Shown: piece after piece, positions 47,815 to 56,613 of the stretch
How positions within the stretch are numbered: position 1 is the first letter of the stretch
Layout: every line of letters begins with the position of its first letter
NCBI GenBank assembly: GCA_947489195.1
Contig: CANLCT010000012.1
Coordinates: 1-64,000, forward strand
Reading direction: 5' to 3'
DNA from: an uncultured Aquimarina sp.
GTDB lineage: Bacteria; Bacteroidota; Bacteroidia; Flavobacteriales; Flavobacteriaceae
Length of the DNA stretch: 64,000 nt
Notes under the pieces: generated by a model
The model's database searches: none
What the model was told of the DNA's origin: nothing
The model's input: only the letters and a program-made list of their open reading frames with translations
Position numbers and translations under genes: made by a program

Positions 47815-47822
47815 TACCTTTG
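47815..47822 (+). promoter_or_regulatory. -7 promoter element for dapF
   Basis: TACCTTTG, an exact TAnnTTTG match, 19 bp before the dapF ATG. The -33 side has only TTAG-like matches, so the full promoter is partial evidence. Confidence 0.5.
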
Positions 47823-47841
47823 TAAGTCGAAAAAAGAATAA

Positions 47842-48633
47842 ATGGAGATTACTTTTTATAAATATCAGGGAACAGGTAACGATTTTGTTATTATTGATAA
47901 TCGTTCAAAATTTTTATCAAAAACAGATACAGATTTAATTGCACATTTATGTGATCGTAAATTTGGTATTGGAGCCGATGGATGCATGTTTTTAGAAGAG
48001 CCCAGTGTTGCTGGTGACAATTTTACCATGGTATACTTTAATGCTGATGGTAATGAAAGTACTATGTGTGGTAATGGTGGTCGTTGTTTGGTGGCATTTG
48101 CAAAGCATTTAGGTATAGTAAACGATACGGCTAAATTTACGGCAATTGATGGTCCACACGATGCCACAATATCAGCAGGCTTGGTAAAATTAGGAATGCA
48201 AAATGTATCTGCGATTACTTCTCAAAAAGACCATTGGTTTTTGGATACAGGCTCGCCTCACCATGTGCAAATAGTAAATGAATTATCCAATTTTGATGTA
48301 TTTACTCAAGGTAGAAGTATTCGTAGGGGAGCTCCTTATTTTGAAGAGGGTACTAATGTGAATTTTGTAGAACAGGTAAATAATGACTCTTTTTCGGTAC
48401 GAACTTACGAACGTGGAGTAGAAGATGAAACATTATCATGCGGAACGGGTGTTACAGCTGTAGCCATAGCAATGCATAAAGCAAATAAAACTGCTGCAGA
48501 AAAAATAAATATTAATACACCAGGAGGAAAATTAACTATTAGTTTTACTAAAACAGATGCAGGTTATGAAAATGTATATTTAGAAGGACCTGCAAAATTA
48601 GTTTTTAAAGGCGAAATAACATGGTCACATTAA
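47842..48633 (+). CDS. dapF: Diaminopimelate epimerase
   Basis: Interconverts LL- and meso-diaminopimelate for lysine and peptidoglycan synthesis. The two catalytic cysteines are Cys76 in NADGNESTMCGNGGR and Cys200 in DETLSCGTGVTA. N-terminal FYKYQGTGNDFVIIDN and FGIGADG are standard, and 263 residues is the normal length. The 3' end overlaps the acetyltransferase gene by 13 bp. It heads a dapF-GNAT-mltG operon devoted in part to the cell wall. Confidence 0.96.
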   Translation: MEITFYKYQGTGNDFVIIDNRSKFLSKTDTDLIAHLCDRKFGIGADGCMFLEEPSVAGDNFTMVYFNADGNESTMCGNGGRCLVAFAKHLGIVNDTAKFTAIDGPHDATISAGLVKLGMQNVSAITSQKDHWFLDTGSPHHVQIVNELSNFDVFTQGRSIRRGAPYFEEGTNVNFVEQVNNDSFSVRTYERGVEDETLSCGTGVTAVAIAMHKANKTAAEKININTPGGKLTISFTKTDAGYENVYLEGPAKLVFKGEITWSH

Positions 48634-49151
48634 AAGGAATTCAAGTTTATTTAAGGGCTTTAGAACCCGAGGATTTAGAGTTTGTATATGAAGTAGAAAA
48701 TGATGAACGTGTTTGGGAAGTAAGTGCTACACAAACTCCATATTCGCGATTTTTGATTAAACAATATTTGGAAAATGCACATTTAGATATTTATGAAGCA
48801 AAACAACTTCGAATGGCTATTTGTACAAAGCATGAAGATAAGATTATTGGTTTAATTGATTTGTATGATTTTAATCCTACGCATCGACGTTCGGGAGTTG
48901 GCATACTTATTTTAGATGAACTAGAGCGCGGTAAAGGTTATGGTACTGAAGCACTAAATTTATTAATTAAATATGGGAAAACACATTTACACTTACACCA
49001 GTTATATGCAGCTATTTCAGAGGACAATAAAGTAAGTCAAGAATTGTTTTTAAAAACAGGCTTTAAGTTTATTGGTCAACGCAAAGATTGGACCTTAGTA
49101 AATGGAGTTTATAAAAATGAAAATTTATACCAATTGATTTATGTACATTAA
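48621..49151 (+). CDS. GNAT-family N-acetyltransferase (RimJ/RimL-like)
   Basis: An acetyltransferase of 176 residues. It has the RimJ/RimL-like N-terminus VYLRALEPEDLEFVYEVEND, the acetyl-CoA pyrophosphate loop DELERGKGYGTEALNLLI and the C-terminal NKVSQELFLKTGFKFIGQRK. The acceptor may be a protein N-terminus or a small molecule. It overlaps dapF by 13 bp and mltG by 11 bp, so all three are translationally coupled. The biological reason for the coupling is not evident from sequence. Confidence 0.88.
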   Translation: MVTLKGIQVYLRALEPEDLEFVYEVENDERVWEVSATQTPYSRFLIKQYLENAHLDIYEAKQLRMAICTKHEDKIIGLIDLYDFNPTHRRSGVGILILDELERGKGYGTEALNLLIKYGKTHLHLHQLYAAISEDNKVSQELFLKTGFKFIGQRKDWTLVNGVYKNENLYQLIYVH

Positions 49152-50184
49152 AAAGATACTATTACTAATTGTAGCCATAACATTGGTTGGCGGAAGTATT
49201 TTTTCGTATTCAGTTTACAACAAAATATTTGATTCAAATACTAATTTTGATGAAGCAACTAAAGAGGTCTATATTCCTTCGGGTACTTCATTTAATGAAG
49301 TTATTACAAAATTAACTCCTTATTTAAGAGACGTAAATTCTTTTGTGTGGTTGGCTAAAAAGAAAGGATACGCAAATCGGGTGAAACCAGGGAAGTATGT
49401 ACTTATTAAAGGAAGCAATAATAATCAATTAATTACCAATTTAAGAAGTCGAAATATTCCAGTTAAAGTAAGTTTTAATAATCAAGAACGTTTAGAAAAT
49501 TTAGCAGAACGTATTGCTGCTCAAATTGAAGTGGATAGTTTGTCTTTAATAAAAACATTTACAGATCCAGAATTTTTAAAGAAACATAATTTTAATTTGA
49601 ATACAGCGCTTGCTATGTATGTTGCAAATAGCTATCAAATATTCTGGAATGCTTCCGCGGAAGCGTTTAGGGATAAAATGTTAAAAGAATATCATCGTTT
49701 TTGGAATGAAAAGCGCTTAGCAAAAGCAAATACAATAGGTCTAAGCCCAGAAGAAGTAATTACATTAGCATCCATTGTACATAAAGAAACTATTAAAATA
49801 AAAGAACGCCCTAGAGTTGCTGGTGTTTATATGAATCGTTTAAAGCTTGGGATGAAATTGGATGCAGATCCAACGGTAATTTATGCATTAAAAAAATCGG
49901 AAAATAATTGGGGTAGAGTAATAAAGAGAGTATTACGAAAGGATTTAAAATTGGAGCATCCATATAATACATATAAAAATAAAGGTCTGCCTCCTGGTCC
50001 CATTGCTATGCCAGACATTTCTGCAATTGATGCAGTTTTAAATTATGAAAAACATGATTATTTTTATTTTGTTGCCGATGTAGAAAATTTTGGATTTCAT
50101 AAATTTTCAAAAAACTTAAGACAACACAACAACTACAGTTCTAAATATCATAAATGGGTAAATAATAAAGGAATTAAACGCTAG
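49141..50184 (+). CDS. mltG: Endolytic murein transglycosylase
   Basis: Inner-membrane lytic transglycosylase that cuts nascent glycan strands. One N-terminal membrane helix (IKKILLLIVAITLVGGSIFS) is followed by a periplasmic YceG/MltG domain. Signature segments are TLASIVHKETIK with the catalytic glutamate, RVAGVYMNRLKLGMKLDADP and YNTYKNKGLPPGPIAMPDI. 347 residues is typical. It is the last gene of the dapF operon; no clear terminator follows. Confidence 0.95.
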   Translation: MYIKKILLLIVAITLVGGSIFSYSVYNKIFDSNTNFDEATKEVYIPSGTSFNEVITKLTPYLRDVNSFVWLAKKKGYANRVKPGKYVLIKGSNNNQLITNLRSRNIPVKVSFNNQERLENLAERIAAQIEVDSLSLIKTFTDPEFLKKHNFNLNTALAMYVANSYQIFWNASAEAFRDKMLKEYHRFWNEKRLAKANTIGLSPEEVITLASIVHKETIKIKERPRVAGVYMNRLKLGMKLDADPTVIYALKKSENNWGRVIKRVLRKDLKLEHPYNTYKNKGLPPGPIAMPDISAIDAVLNYEKHDYFYFVADVENFGFHKFSKNLRQHNNYSSKYHKWVNNKGIKR

Positions 50185-50299
50185 ATTGTAATATATCAAT
50201 TTTTTTACCGTTTCTATTCTTAAATTATAAATCAGAGGTTAAATAAATAGGAATCATGTAAATTTTGTGCGTATTTTTCCTACAAATCAATTTGATTTG

Positions 50300-50307
50300 T
50301 AACTTTG
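50300..50307 (+). promoter_or_regulatory. -7 promoter element for the lysozyme-like gene
   Basis: TAACTTTG, an exact TAnnTTTG match, 25 bp before the ATG at 50333. No TTG at the preferred distance was found. Confidence 0.45.
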
Positions 50308-50332
50308 CCTCGCTTAATAGAAATGATAGTAT

Positions 50333-50998
50333 ATGGTCAGAACCAACGAAGTATTTCGTGTTTCTGTATTACCGCTTGTTATTGGACTTATAGGACAATG
50401 GCGTGCGATTGATCTTTTAAAGATTTCAAAAAACTTACATAGCGCACATGCTATTGAAGATTTGTGCTATGAATACCCTGCAAGCATGCAGCTTTCTGAT
50501 ACGAAAGATGCGAATTATCAACTTTTTCTTAAAAATGATTTTTTAGGTTTTAAAGAGGCGTTAGCTTTTAAAGAATCTCAAGGAAGATACAGTGTGGTTA
50601 ATCAATTTGGTTATTTAGGTAAATACCAGTTTGGTAAAGGAACATTGGCTTTGGTGGGAGTGCGAGATACTAATTTGTTTTTAAATTCACCTGAACTTCA
50701 AGAAAAAGCATTTGAAGCGAATATATCTAGAAATAAATGGGTGTTAAGACGCGATATCCAGCGTTATGTTGGTAAAAACATAAGTGGTATTCTAATAACA
50801 GAATCTGGCATTTTAGCTGCTGCACATTTAGGTGGGCCAGGATCGGTAAAAAAGTTTTTGAGAAGTGGCGGAAAGGTAGCTTTTCAAGATGGATTTGGTA
50901 CTTCTATTATAGAATATATGGATAAATTTAAATCCTATGATATTTCTGATATCCCGGTAAATAGAAAAGCTAAAGTAGCTCTAGTAGGAAGGATTTAG
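50333..50998 (+). CDS. Lysozyme-like/transglycosylase-fold protein
   Basis: A 221-residue protein whose middle (about 85-190) looks like a lysozyme-superfamily domain: FKEALAFKESQGRYSVVNQF, LGKYQFGKGTLALVG and ILAAAHLGGPGSVKKFL, with a glutamate in the ESQGRY motif where a catalytic residue is expected. The N-terminus has a short hydrophobic stretch (FRVSVLPLVIGLIGQW), perhaps a weak signal or anchor; export is uncertain. It has its own -7 element and follows mltG by 148 bp, consistent with a cell-wall role. Substrate and activity are not established. Confidence 0.7.
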   Translation: MVRTNEVFRVSVLPLVIGLIGQWRAIDLLKISKNLHSAHAIEDLCYEYPASMQLSDTKDANYQLFLKNDFLGFKEALAFKESQGRYSVVNQFGYLGKYQFGKGTLALVGVRDTNLFLNSPELQEKAFEANISRNKWVLRRDIQRYVGKNISGILITESGILAAAHLGGPGSVKKFLRSGGKVAFQDGFGTSIIEYMDKFKSYDISDIPVNRKAKVALVGRI

Positions 50999-51041
50999 TT
51001 ATTTAATATCGGTTATTACTTTTTTAGGGTGGTTTAAATGA

Positions 51042-51764
51042 TTAATCTTTATGTATTATAAAAATACAGGGTCTTTTGTGTAAGTCTAGACTATTTTTAA
51101 TTGTTTTCCATTCGAATGCACTTAAAGTTTTTATGTATTCAGTTGTTAAAGTAATATCAACAGCAATACATAATCTAGTATTAGGCTGAAGATTTGTAAC
51201 CAAATCTTCAAGTAGCTTTTCATTTCGATATGGAGTTTCTATAAATAATTGACTTTGGTTTTGTTCAAATGAAATGCGCTCTAGATATTTAATTTTTTGT
51301 TTTCTTTCTTGTTTATCAATAGGTAAGTAGCCGTTAAAGCTAAAGCCTTGGCCATTCATTCCGCTACTCATCATTGCTAATAGTATAGATGATGGTCCAA
51401 CTAAAGGTACTACAGTAATATTCTTTTGGTGTGCTATTTGAACTATATCAGCGCCAGGGTCTGCTATGCCAGGGCACCCGGCCTCAGATAACACGCCAAC
51501 ATTGTGTCCGTCAAAACAAGGGTTTAAAAAACTAGGAAGTTCCATTTCGTTAGTAAATTTATTAAGGGTGCTCATTACTAAGTTAGACTGCGTTTTGGCA
51601 GGCGAAATTTTTTTAATGAATCGTCTCGCTGTTTTTTCGTTTTCAACAATATAGTGATTAGTGTTTTCAATCACTTTTTTAATTGAAATCGGAAGTACTT
51701 CCAATTTAATATCATCGCCAAGTCTGGCAGGAATTAAAAATAGTTTACCTGTACTTTCACTCAT
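51042..51764 (-). CDS. RsmI-family SAM-dependent methyltransferase (short form)
   Basis: A tetrapyrrole-methylase-fold protein of 240 residues, in the same family as RsmI, which 2'-O-methylates C1402 of 16S rRNA. Family motifs are VLSEAGCPGIADPGADIV and VVPLVGPSSILLAMMSSG, with FIETPYRNEKLLEDL later. It lacks the first glycine-rich strand region typical of full RsmI and is about 45 residues shorter than the E. coli protein, so it may be a paralogue with another target. Flavobacteria often carry such a short form. It converges with the lysozyme-like gene. Confidence 0.85.
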   Translation of the reverse strand: MSESTGKLFLIPARLGDDIKLEVLPISIKKVIENTNHYIVENEKTARRFIKKISPAKTQSNLVMSTLNKFTNEMELPSFLNPCFDGHNVGVLSEAGCPGIADPGADIVQIAHQKNITVVPLVGPSSILLAMMSSGMNGQGFSFNGYLPIDKQERKQKIKYLERISFEQNQSQLFIETPYRNEKLLEDLVTNLQPNTRLCIAVDITLTTEYIKTLSAFEWKTIKNSLDLHKRPCIFIIHKD

Positions 51765-52003
51765 AAGAAATGGTTAAAATAAATTTAGCTTTGGCTAATT
51801 TAGGGAAAAAGAATAACAGTTAAAATTATCAAAATTTTAACCAGCTTTATGTACTAGAGCATCGTAATGATTAAATTAAAAAATACAGTTTAGGATCGTA
51901 TTAGATCACAGAAGGATTAGATTTTATAATGCATAAATCGGGTTTAACTGTTTTTTTTGTATGAATATGCTTGAACAATGTATTTGCGATTTAATAAAAA
52001 ATA

Positions 52004-52465
52004 TTAAATACGGGCTGCAATAATAGAACAGGCCGTATCTAATAGGGTATACACATTATCAAATCCTTTGGGGCCTCCGTAATAAGGATCAGGAACTTCC
52101 GCATCACTATCGGGGCTTATTTCATTAAGTATCATGGATACTTTTTCTTTTTGCTCTTCTGAAGTGGCTAAGGCAATAATATTAGCGTAATTTTCAGCAT
52201 CCATAGCAAAAATATAATCATACTTATCAAAATCGGTTACAGAAAATTGAGCCGCGCGTTGATTGGTAATGTCGATTCCGTTTTTACGGGCTACATTTAT
52301 AGATCGTATATCGGGTAATTTACCAATATGATAGCCTGACGTACCCGCAGATTGTACATCATACTTTTTTGGATTCAGTTTTTTTTGTAAAATCCCTTGG
52401 GCTAAAGGAGATCGACATATATTACCCAAACAAACCATTAATATTTTAATGCGTTTGTCAGTCAT
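52004..52465 (-). CDS. Low-molecular-weight protein-tyrosine phosphatase
   Basis: Cytoplasmic phosphotyrosine phosphatase of 153 residues. The P-loop is VCLGNICRSPLA (Cys12, Arg18) and the general acid is Asp126 in VPDPYYGG. The start overlaps the last base of dnaA's stop codon (shared position 52465), so the two are co-transcribed. In capsule clusters such enzymes dephosphorylate Wzc-type kinases; the only such kinase in the window is at 12.5-14.8 kb and is not linked. Any role in that system is a guess. Confidence 0.93.
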   Translation of the reverse strand: MTDKRIKILMVCLGNICRSPLAQGILQKKLNPKKYDVQSAGTSGYHIGKLPDIRSINVARKNGIDITNQRAAQFSVTDFDKYDYIFAMDAENYANIIALATSEEQKEKVSMILNEISPDSDAEVPDPYYGGPKGFDNVYTLLDTACSIIAARI

Positions 52466-53892
52466 TATATAGTTAATTTTTTATGTAAATCTTCGACGTA
52501 CTTTTTAAATTGTTTGTCAGTCATACTCAAGTTGTCAACGGTTTTACAAGCATGTAATACCGTAGCATGATCTCTTTTTCCTATTTGACTTCCAATACTA
52601 GCTAATGATGCTTTAGTAAGTTTTTTTGCAAAAAACATAGCTAATTGCCTAGCTTGAACAATATGACGTTTACGTGTTTTTGATTGTAGTGTTTCAACAT
52701 CCATTTGGAAATAGTCACTAACTACTTTTTGGATGTATTCAATAGAAACTTCACGTTTGGTGTTTTTGACATAGTTTTCAACAATCGTTTTCGCTAAATC
52801 AATAGTGATATCTTTTTTGTTGAATGAAGAATGTGCAATTAATGATATAATGGCGCCTTCTAGCTCTCTAATATTAGTTTTTATGTTGTGTGCTAAAAAT
52901 TCTATAATATCTTCGGGCATTTCAACACCATCTCGATATAATTTATTTTTTATAATTGAAATACGCGTTTCGAAATCAGGCTGATTTAACTCTGCTGATA
53001 AACCCCATTTAAATCTAGATAACAAACGTTGTTCGATATCTTGCATATCTACTGGTGCTTTGTCACTAGTTAAAATGACTTGCTTTCCATTTTGGTGTAA
53101 GTGATTAAAAATATGAAAGAAAACATCTTGTGTACCCGCTTTACCAGAAAGTAATTGGATGTCATCAACAATTAATACATCAATAATTTGATAAAAATGA
53201 ATAAAATCATTTCTATTATTCTTTTTTACAGACTCTATATATTGTTGCGTAAATTTTTCTGCAGATATATATAATACTGTTTTGTCTGGATATTTATCTT
53301 TAATATCCACACCTATAGCATGAGCTAAATGCGTTTTTCCTAAACCTACCCCTCCAAAAATAAGTAAAGGGTTAAAAGAGGTGCCTCCTGGTTTGTTTGC
53401 TACAGCTAAACCAGCTGAGCGTGCTAAACGATTTGAATCTCCTTCAAGAAAATTTTCAAAATTATAATTTGAATTTAATTGCGAATCAATTTTTACATCT
53501 CTGATTCCTGGGATGATAAAAGGATTTCTTAATTCAGGGCTTTTAGCTTTTAATGGAATGTCTACTTTTTGCGATTGTACTCCAGATCTATTTGTACTAG
53601 GTATTTTTTCAGTGTAGGGAACTTTATCATCTACACTATTTTCCATACGTATTACATAAACCAATTTAGCTTGTGGTCCAAGTTGCTTTACTAAAGCAAT
53701 TTTTAATAATTCTACGTAATGCTCTTCAAGCCATTCATAAAAAAATTTACTTGGAACTTGGATGCTCAAGGAATTGTCAACAAGCTTTACTGCCTTGATA
53801 GGTTCAAACCATGTTTTGTATGCTTGTGGGTTAATGTTGTCCTCAATAAATGATAGACAACTTTCCCATGCTTCTTGAGCGGTTATAATCAT
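52465..53892 (-). CDS. dnaA: Chromosomal replication initiator protein DnaA
   Basis: Binds and melts the origin. The 475 residues comprise an N-terminal interaction domain, a variable linker (about 90-135), the AAA+ core with Walker A FGGVGLGKTHLAHA and Walker B VLIVDDIQLLSGK, and the C-terminal HTH with the signature KRDHATVLHACKTV. The start ATG at 53892 leads directly into ITAQEAWESCLSFIEDN. No array of DnaA boxes is visible in the 202 bp upstream, so the origin is probably elsewhere, as in many Bacteroidota. Confidence 0.97.
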   Translation of the reverse strand: MIITAQEAWESCLSFIEDNINPQAYKTWFEPIKAVKLVDNSLSIQVPSKFFYEWLEEHYVELLKIALVKQLGPQAKLVYVIRMENSVDDKVPYTEKIPSTNRSGVQSQKVDIPLKAKSPELRNPFIIPGIRDVKIDSQLNSNYNFENFLEGDSNRLARSAGLAVANKPGGTSFNPLLIFGGVGLGKTHLAHAIGVDIKDKYPDKTVLYISAEKFTQQYIESVKKNNRNDFIHFYQIIDVLIVDDIQLLSGKAGTQDVFFHIFNHLHQNGKQVILTSDKAPVDMQDIEQRLLSRFKWGLSAELNQPDFETRISIIKNKLYRDGVEMPEDIIEFLAHNIKTNIRELEGAIISLIAHSSFNKKDITIDLAKTIVENYVKNTKREVSIEYIQKVVSDYFQMDVETLQSKTRKRHIVQARQLAMFFAKKLTKASLASIGSQIGKRDHATVLHACKTVDNLSMTDKQFKKYVEDLHKKLTI

Positions 53893-54052
53893 TTTTTAAT
53901 TTAAGAGTTGATTGGTTATAAAACATTGAAAATAAGGATAGATAAACCAATTATCATTTCCTCGATAACTATACAGCAAATATGTGAACAAAAAACTGAA
54001 TAAAAAAACTAAATATAGCTTGACTTATAACTTTTTTTTGCCTAGTAAGTGT

Positions 54053-54074
54053 TAATTTTGAAACGACAAATTTA
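54053..54074. promoter_or_regulatory. Divergent -7 elements between dnaA and the thioesterase gene
   Basis: TAATTTTG on + (54053-54060) and TAAATTTG on - (54074 to 54067) both match TAnnTTTG and point away from each other, toward the thioesterase and dnaA. Neither has a TTG at ideal spacing. Confidence 0.4.
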
Positions 54075-54094
54075 TTTTTCTTAAAATCGATTAA

Positions 54095-54508
54095 ATGACA
54101 TATTTTTCTACGAAAACAAAAATTAGAGTGCGTTATGGCGAAACAGATCAAATGGGAGTAGTTTATCATGGGAATTATGCGCAATATTTTGAAATAGCGC
54201 GTATTGACTGGTTAGAAAAGCTTGGGTTTTCGTATAAAAAAATGGAGGACGATGGTGTAATGCTGCCCGTAGTAGCGCTTAATACTAATTTTAAAAAACC
54301 TGCATTTTTTGATGATGAATTAACAATAACAACTATGTTAAAAAATGAGCCTACTGTAAAGATTGAATTTGAGTATGAATTGCATAATCAACAAGGGGAA
54401 TTGTTAACAACTGGTAGTACAGTGCTTGTATTTGTATCGATGGAAACTAGAAAACCTATAAAATGCCCAGATATTATGCTAGAAAAAATTAAAAGTTATG
54501 TAGGTTAA
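54095..54508 (+). CDS. Acyl-CoA thioesterase (YbgC/4HBT hotdog family)
   Basis: Hotdog-fold thioesterase of 137 residues, hydrolysing an acyl-CoA in the cytoplasm. The catalytic segment is RYGETDQMGVVYHGNYAQYF, with the aspartate and the HGNY helix start, followed by ARIDWLEKLGFSYKKME. It is convergent with the YigZ gene, with only two bases between stops. The substrate chain is unknown. Confidence 0.92.
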   Translation: MTYFSTKTKIRVRYGETDQMGVVYHGNYAQYFEIARIDWLEKLGFSYKKMEDDGVMLPVVALNTNFKKPAFFDDELTITTMLKNEPTVKIEFEYELHNQQGELLTTGSTVLVFVSMETRKPIKCPDIMLEKIKSYVG

Positions 54509-54510
54509 TT

Positions 54511-55122
54511 TTATTCTTTATTAACTAAAACAGAAACACCAAAAATACTATTTAATAGAGCCGAATTTTTTTCAATTTCACTTATTGGGCTTTCAATCCA
54601 AATTTTGCAACTATTATTAAAATCTTGTTTACCTATATGAAGTTTATGTTGTTTAACTTTTCGCATCACTTCATTCATTAAAGGGTATTCAAAACTGATT
54701 TGAATAGTTTCGGTAATTAATTTAGTAATAATAGAACTGTTTTCTAGGCATTCATGGGCGGCAGTTCTATAAGCACTGATTAGTCCACCAACTCCTAGTT
54801 TTACACCTCCAAAGTAACGAACTACTATGAGTAGTGTGTTCGTTACTTCATAAGATTGTAATTGACCAAGTATAGGTTGACCAGCAGTGTTCGAAGGCTC
54901 TCCATCATCATTAGCTCGATAGCGGATAGGAGAGGTGCCCAGTCGCCAGGCATAACACCAATGCCGTGCTTGGTAATGTTCTTTTTTAATTTTATGGAGG
55001 ATTTCTTTAATTTCCTCTTCGGTAGTCACAGGAAAAGCATAACTAAAAAACTTACTATTTTTAATTTTATAAAGGCTTTCGCCAGAAGGTGCTGCTATAG
55101 TTTTGTAGTGGTCACTTTCCAT
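54511..55122 (-). CDS. YigZ/IMPACT-family protein
   Basis: Conserved protein of 203 residues with the IMPACT N-terminal fold: HYQARHWCYAWRLG, YRANDDGEPSNTAGQPIL and VVRYFGGVKLGVGGLI. The C-terminal ferredoxin-like half is less conserved. Eukaryotic IMPACT binds the GCN1 system; the bacterial role is unknown, with ribosome-related and nucleic-acid-binding functions suggested. Five bases separate its start from the end of the EamA gene, so they share a transcript. Confidence 0.92.
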   Translation of the reverse strand: MESDHYKTIAAPSGESLYKIKNSKFFSYAFPVTTEEEIKEILHKIKKEHYQARHWCYAWRLGTSPIRYRANDDGEPSNTAGQPILGQLQSYEVTNTLLIVVRYFGGVKLGVGGLISAYRTAAHECLENSSIITKLITETIQISFEYPLMNEVMRKVKQHKLHIGKQDFNNSCKIWIESPISEIEKNSALLNSIFGVSVLVNKE

Positions 55123-55127
55123 AATTA

Positions 55128-55994
55128 TTAAAAATTTCCGGCAAGGCTAACTAAGGCTATACCGGCTGCAGCCATTAAAATACCGAGTTTGTTTTGTTGG
55201 GTTAATTTTTCTTTAAATAGTAGTACACCAAGAATTGTTGTTGTTACTAATATACCGACATTGTTAAGTGTAAATAAAGTAGAGCTTTCTAATCCTTTAT
55301 AACTAATAGCGCGTATTAAAAAATAAATTGAAAAGTAATTAACTATTCCTAAGGCAATTCCTCCGATAAGGTTTTTAAATTCGAATTTGAATTTTTTTTG
55401 CAGCATTTGGAAGATAATAATCAAAACGCCTGTAAAACCTGCGGTAGCAAACAATGTGGCCGAAAAAATAGAAATATGTTGAGGGTTGACATATTTGGTT
55501 TGTAAAAACTTTAAACTGGTATCAATTAATCCACTTCCTAAAAAAACAAGAAAAGGAAAAATTAAAGAGCTACTCTTAATTTTATTAGGATTTACGGTAA
55601 CTAAATAAATAGAAAATAAGGCAATTAAAATACCTAATACTTTAATACGTCCAATGGTTTCGTTGTATACAAATACTCCAAATAAAATAGGGATAACTAC
55701 ACTCATTTTGCTAGCAACAGCAACTACAGATAATCCATTGCGTTGAGTGGTGATAGCCATTACATAAAATACAGCTATAAATATCAAGCCTAAACCTAAT
55801 GAATAGTAAAACCACGAAAATTGAGTAATTTGTGGAATGCTTATAGGTTTATTATGGGCAATATACCCACAAATAGCGGCCACTAAATAATTGAATATAA
55901 TGGCTTGCATACTATTGATTTTAAATTTGGAAAATAGTTTAAAAATAACAAATAGAATACTTGAAGCAAAAATGCTGAGTAATATATAACTCAT
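55128..55994 (-). CDS. EamA/DMT-family transporter
   Basis: Drug/metabolite-type carrier of 288 residues with ten predicted membrane helices in two five-helix halves; the second half contains GGIALGIVNYFSIYFLI and the last helix LGILMAAAGIALVSLAG. The frame is open 21 codons further upstream, but the ATG at 55994 begins the first helix (SYILLSIFASSILFVIF) and forms an ATGA overlap with the HAD stop, so it is preferred. Substrate unknown. Confidence 0.88.
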   Translation of the reverse strand: MSYILLSIFASSILFVIFKLFSKFKINSMQAIIFNYLVAAICGYIAHNKPISIPQITQFSWFYYSLGLGLIFIAVFYVMAITTQRNGLSVVAVASKMSVVIPILFGVFVYNETIGRIKVLGILIALFSIYLVTVNPNKIKSSSLIFPFLVFLGSGLIDTSLKFLQTKYVNPQHISIFSATLFATAGFTGVLIIIFQMLQKKFKFEFKNLIGGIALGIVNYFSIYFLIRAISYKGLESSTLFTLNNVGILVTTTILGVLLFKEKLTQQNKLGILMAAAGIALVSLAGNF

Positions 55995-56611
55995 AAAATA
56001 GTAGGGTTTTTGGAGAATAATTGGGTAATATCTTCTTGACCTGGAATTAGATTCCATACATGAATGCCTAGGGCTTTAGCGGCTTCAGTATTTTGTTTTA
56101 AATCATCAATAAATAGTGTTTCGTTAGGTATTAACTTATTTTGTTGCAGTACGAATTGATATATTTCTGAATTTGGTTTGCGTAAACCTATTTCTTGCGA
56201 TAAATAGAATTGATCAAAGCAAGATTTGAATTCGTTAAAAAAAGATACATTTTCTTTTACCCAATCAATATGTAAGTCATTGGTGTTACTCAATAAAAAA
56301 AGTTTGTATTTACCTTGTGCGGCAAGTTCTTTTAAAAACTCTAAACGTGCTACAGGAAAGTCTTTTAAAATACTGTTCCAGGCATCAATAATTTCGTTTA
56401 AGCTTACATTAGGCAACCATTGTTGATAGGTATATAAAAATGAATTTGTATTTATTTTACCAACTTCATAAGTGTCGTTTAATAAAGATACAGCATCAAT
56501 AGGAGTGGTTAAGCCCAGTTCTAAAAAAGTATTTACTGGGGCAGGTTTGTCTAGGTTTATAAAAATATCACCAAAATCGAAGATGATATTTTTTATAATA
56601 GAATTATTCAT
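55991..56611 (-). CDS. HAD-superfamily phosphatase (YihX-like)
   Basis: Haloacid-dehalogenase-fold phosphatase of 206 residues. Motif I is IIFDFGDIFINLD, motif II LFLLSNTND, motif III is the lysine in GLRKPNSEIY, and motif IV LFIDDLKQNTEAA. A helical cap follows motif I. The layout matches the YihX sugar-phosphate phosphatase group. It lies 2 bp from ribD, suggesting a possible dephosphorylation step in riboflavin synthesis (the step after RibD needs a HAD enzyme in other bacteria); this is inference from position. Confidence 0.88.
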   Translation of the reverse strand: MNNSIIKNIIFDFGDIFINLDKPAPVNTFLELGLTTPIDAVSLLNDTYEVGKINTNSFLYTYQQWLPNVSLNEIIDAWNSILKDFPVARLEFLKELAAQGKYKLFLLSNTNDLHIDWVKENVSFFNEFKSCFDQFYLSQEIGLRKPNSEIYQFVLQQNKLIPNETLFIDDLKQNTEAAKALGIHVWNLIPGQEDITQLFSKNPTIL

Positions 56612-56613
56612 TT

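Noticed and set aside
53893..54094. Replication origin next to dnaA
   Set aside because: No cluster of TTATnCACA-type DnaA boxes is visible in these 202 bp; only AT-rich promoter sequence is seen.
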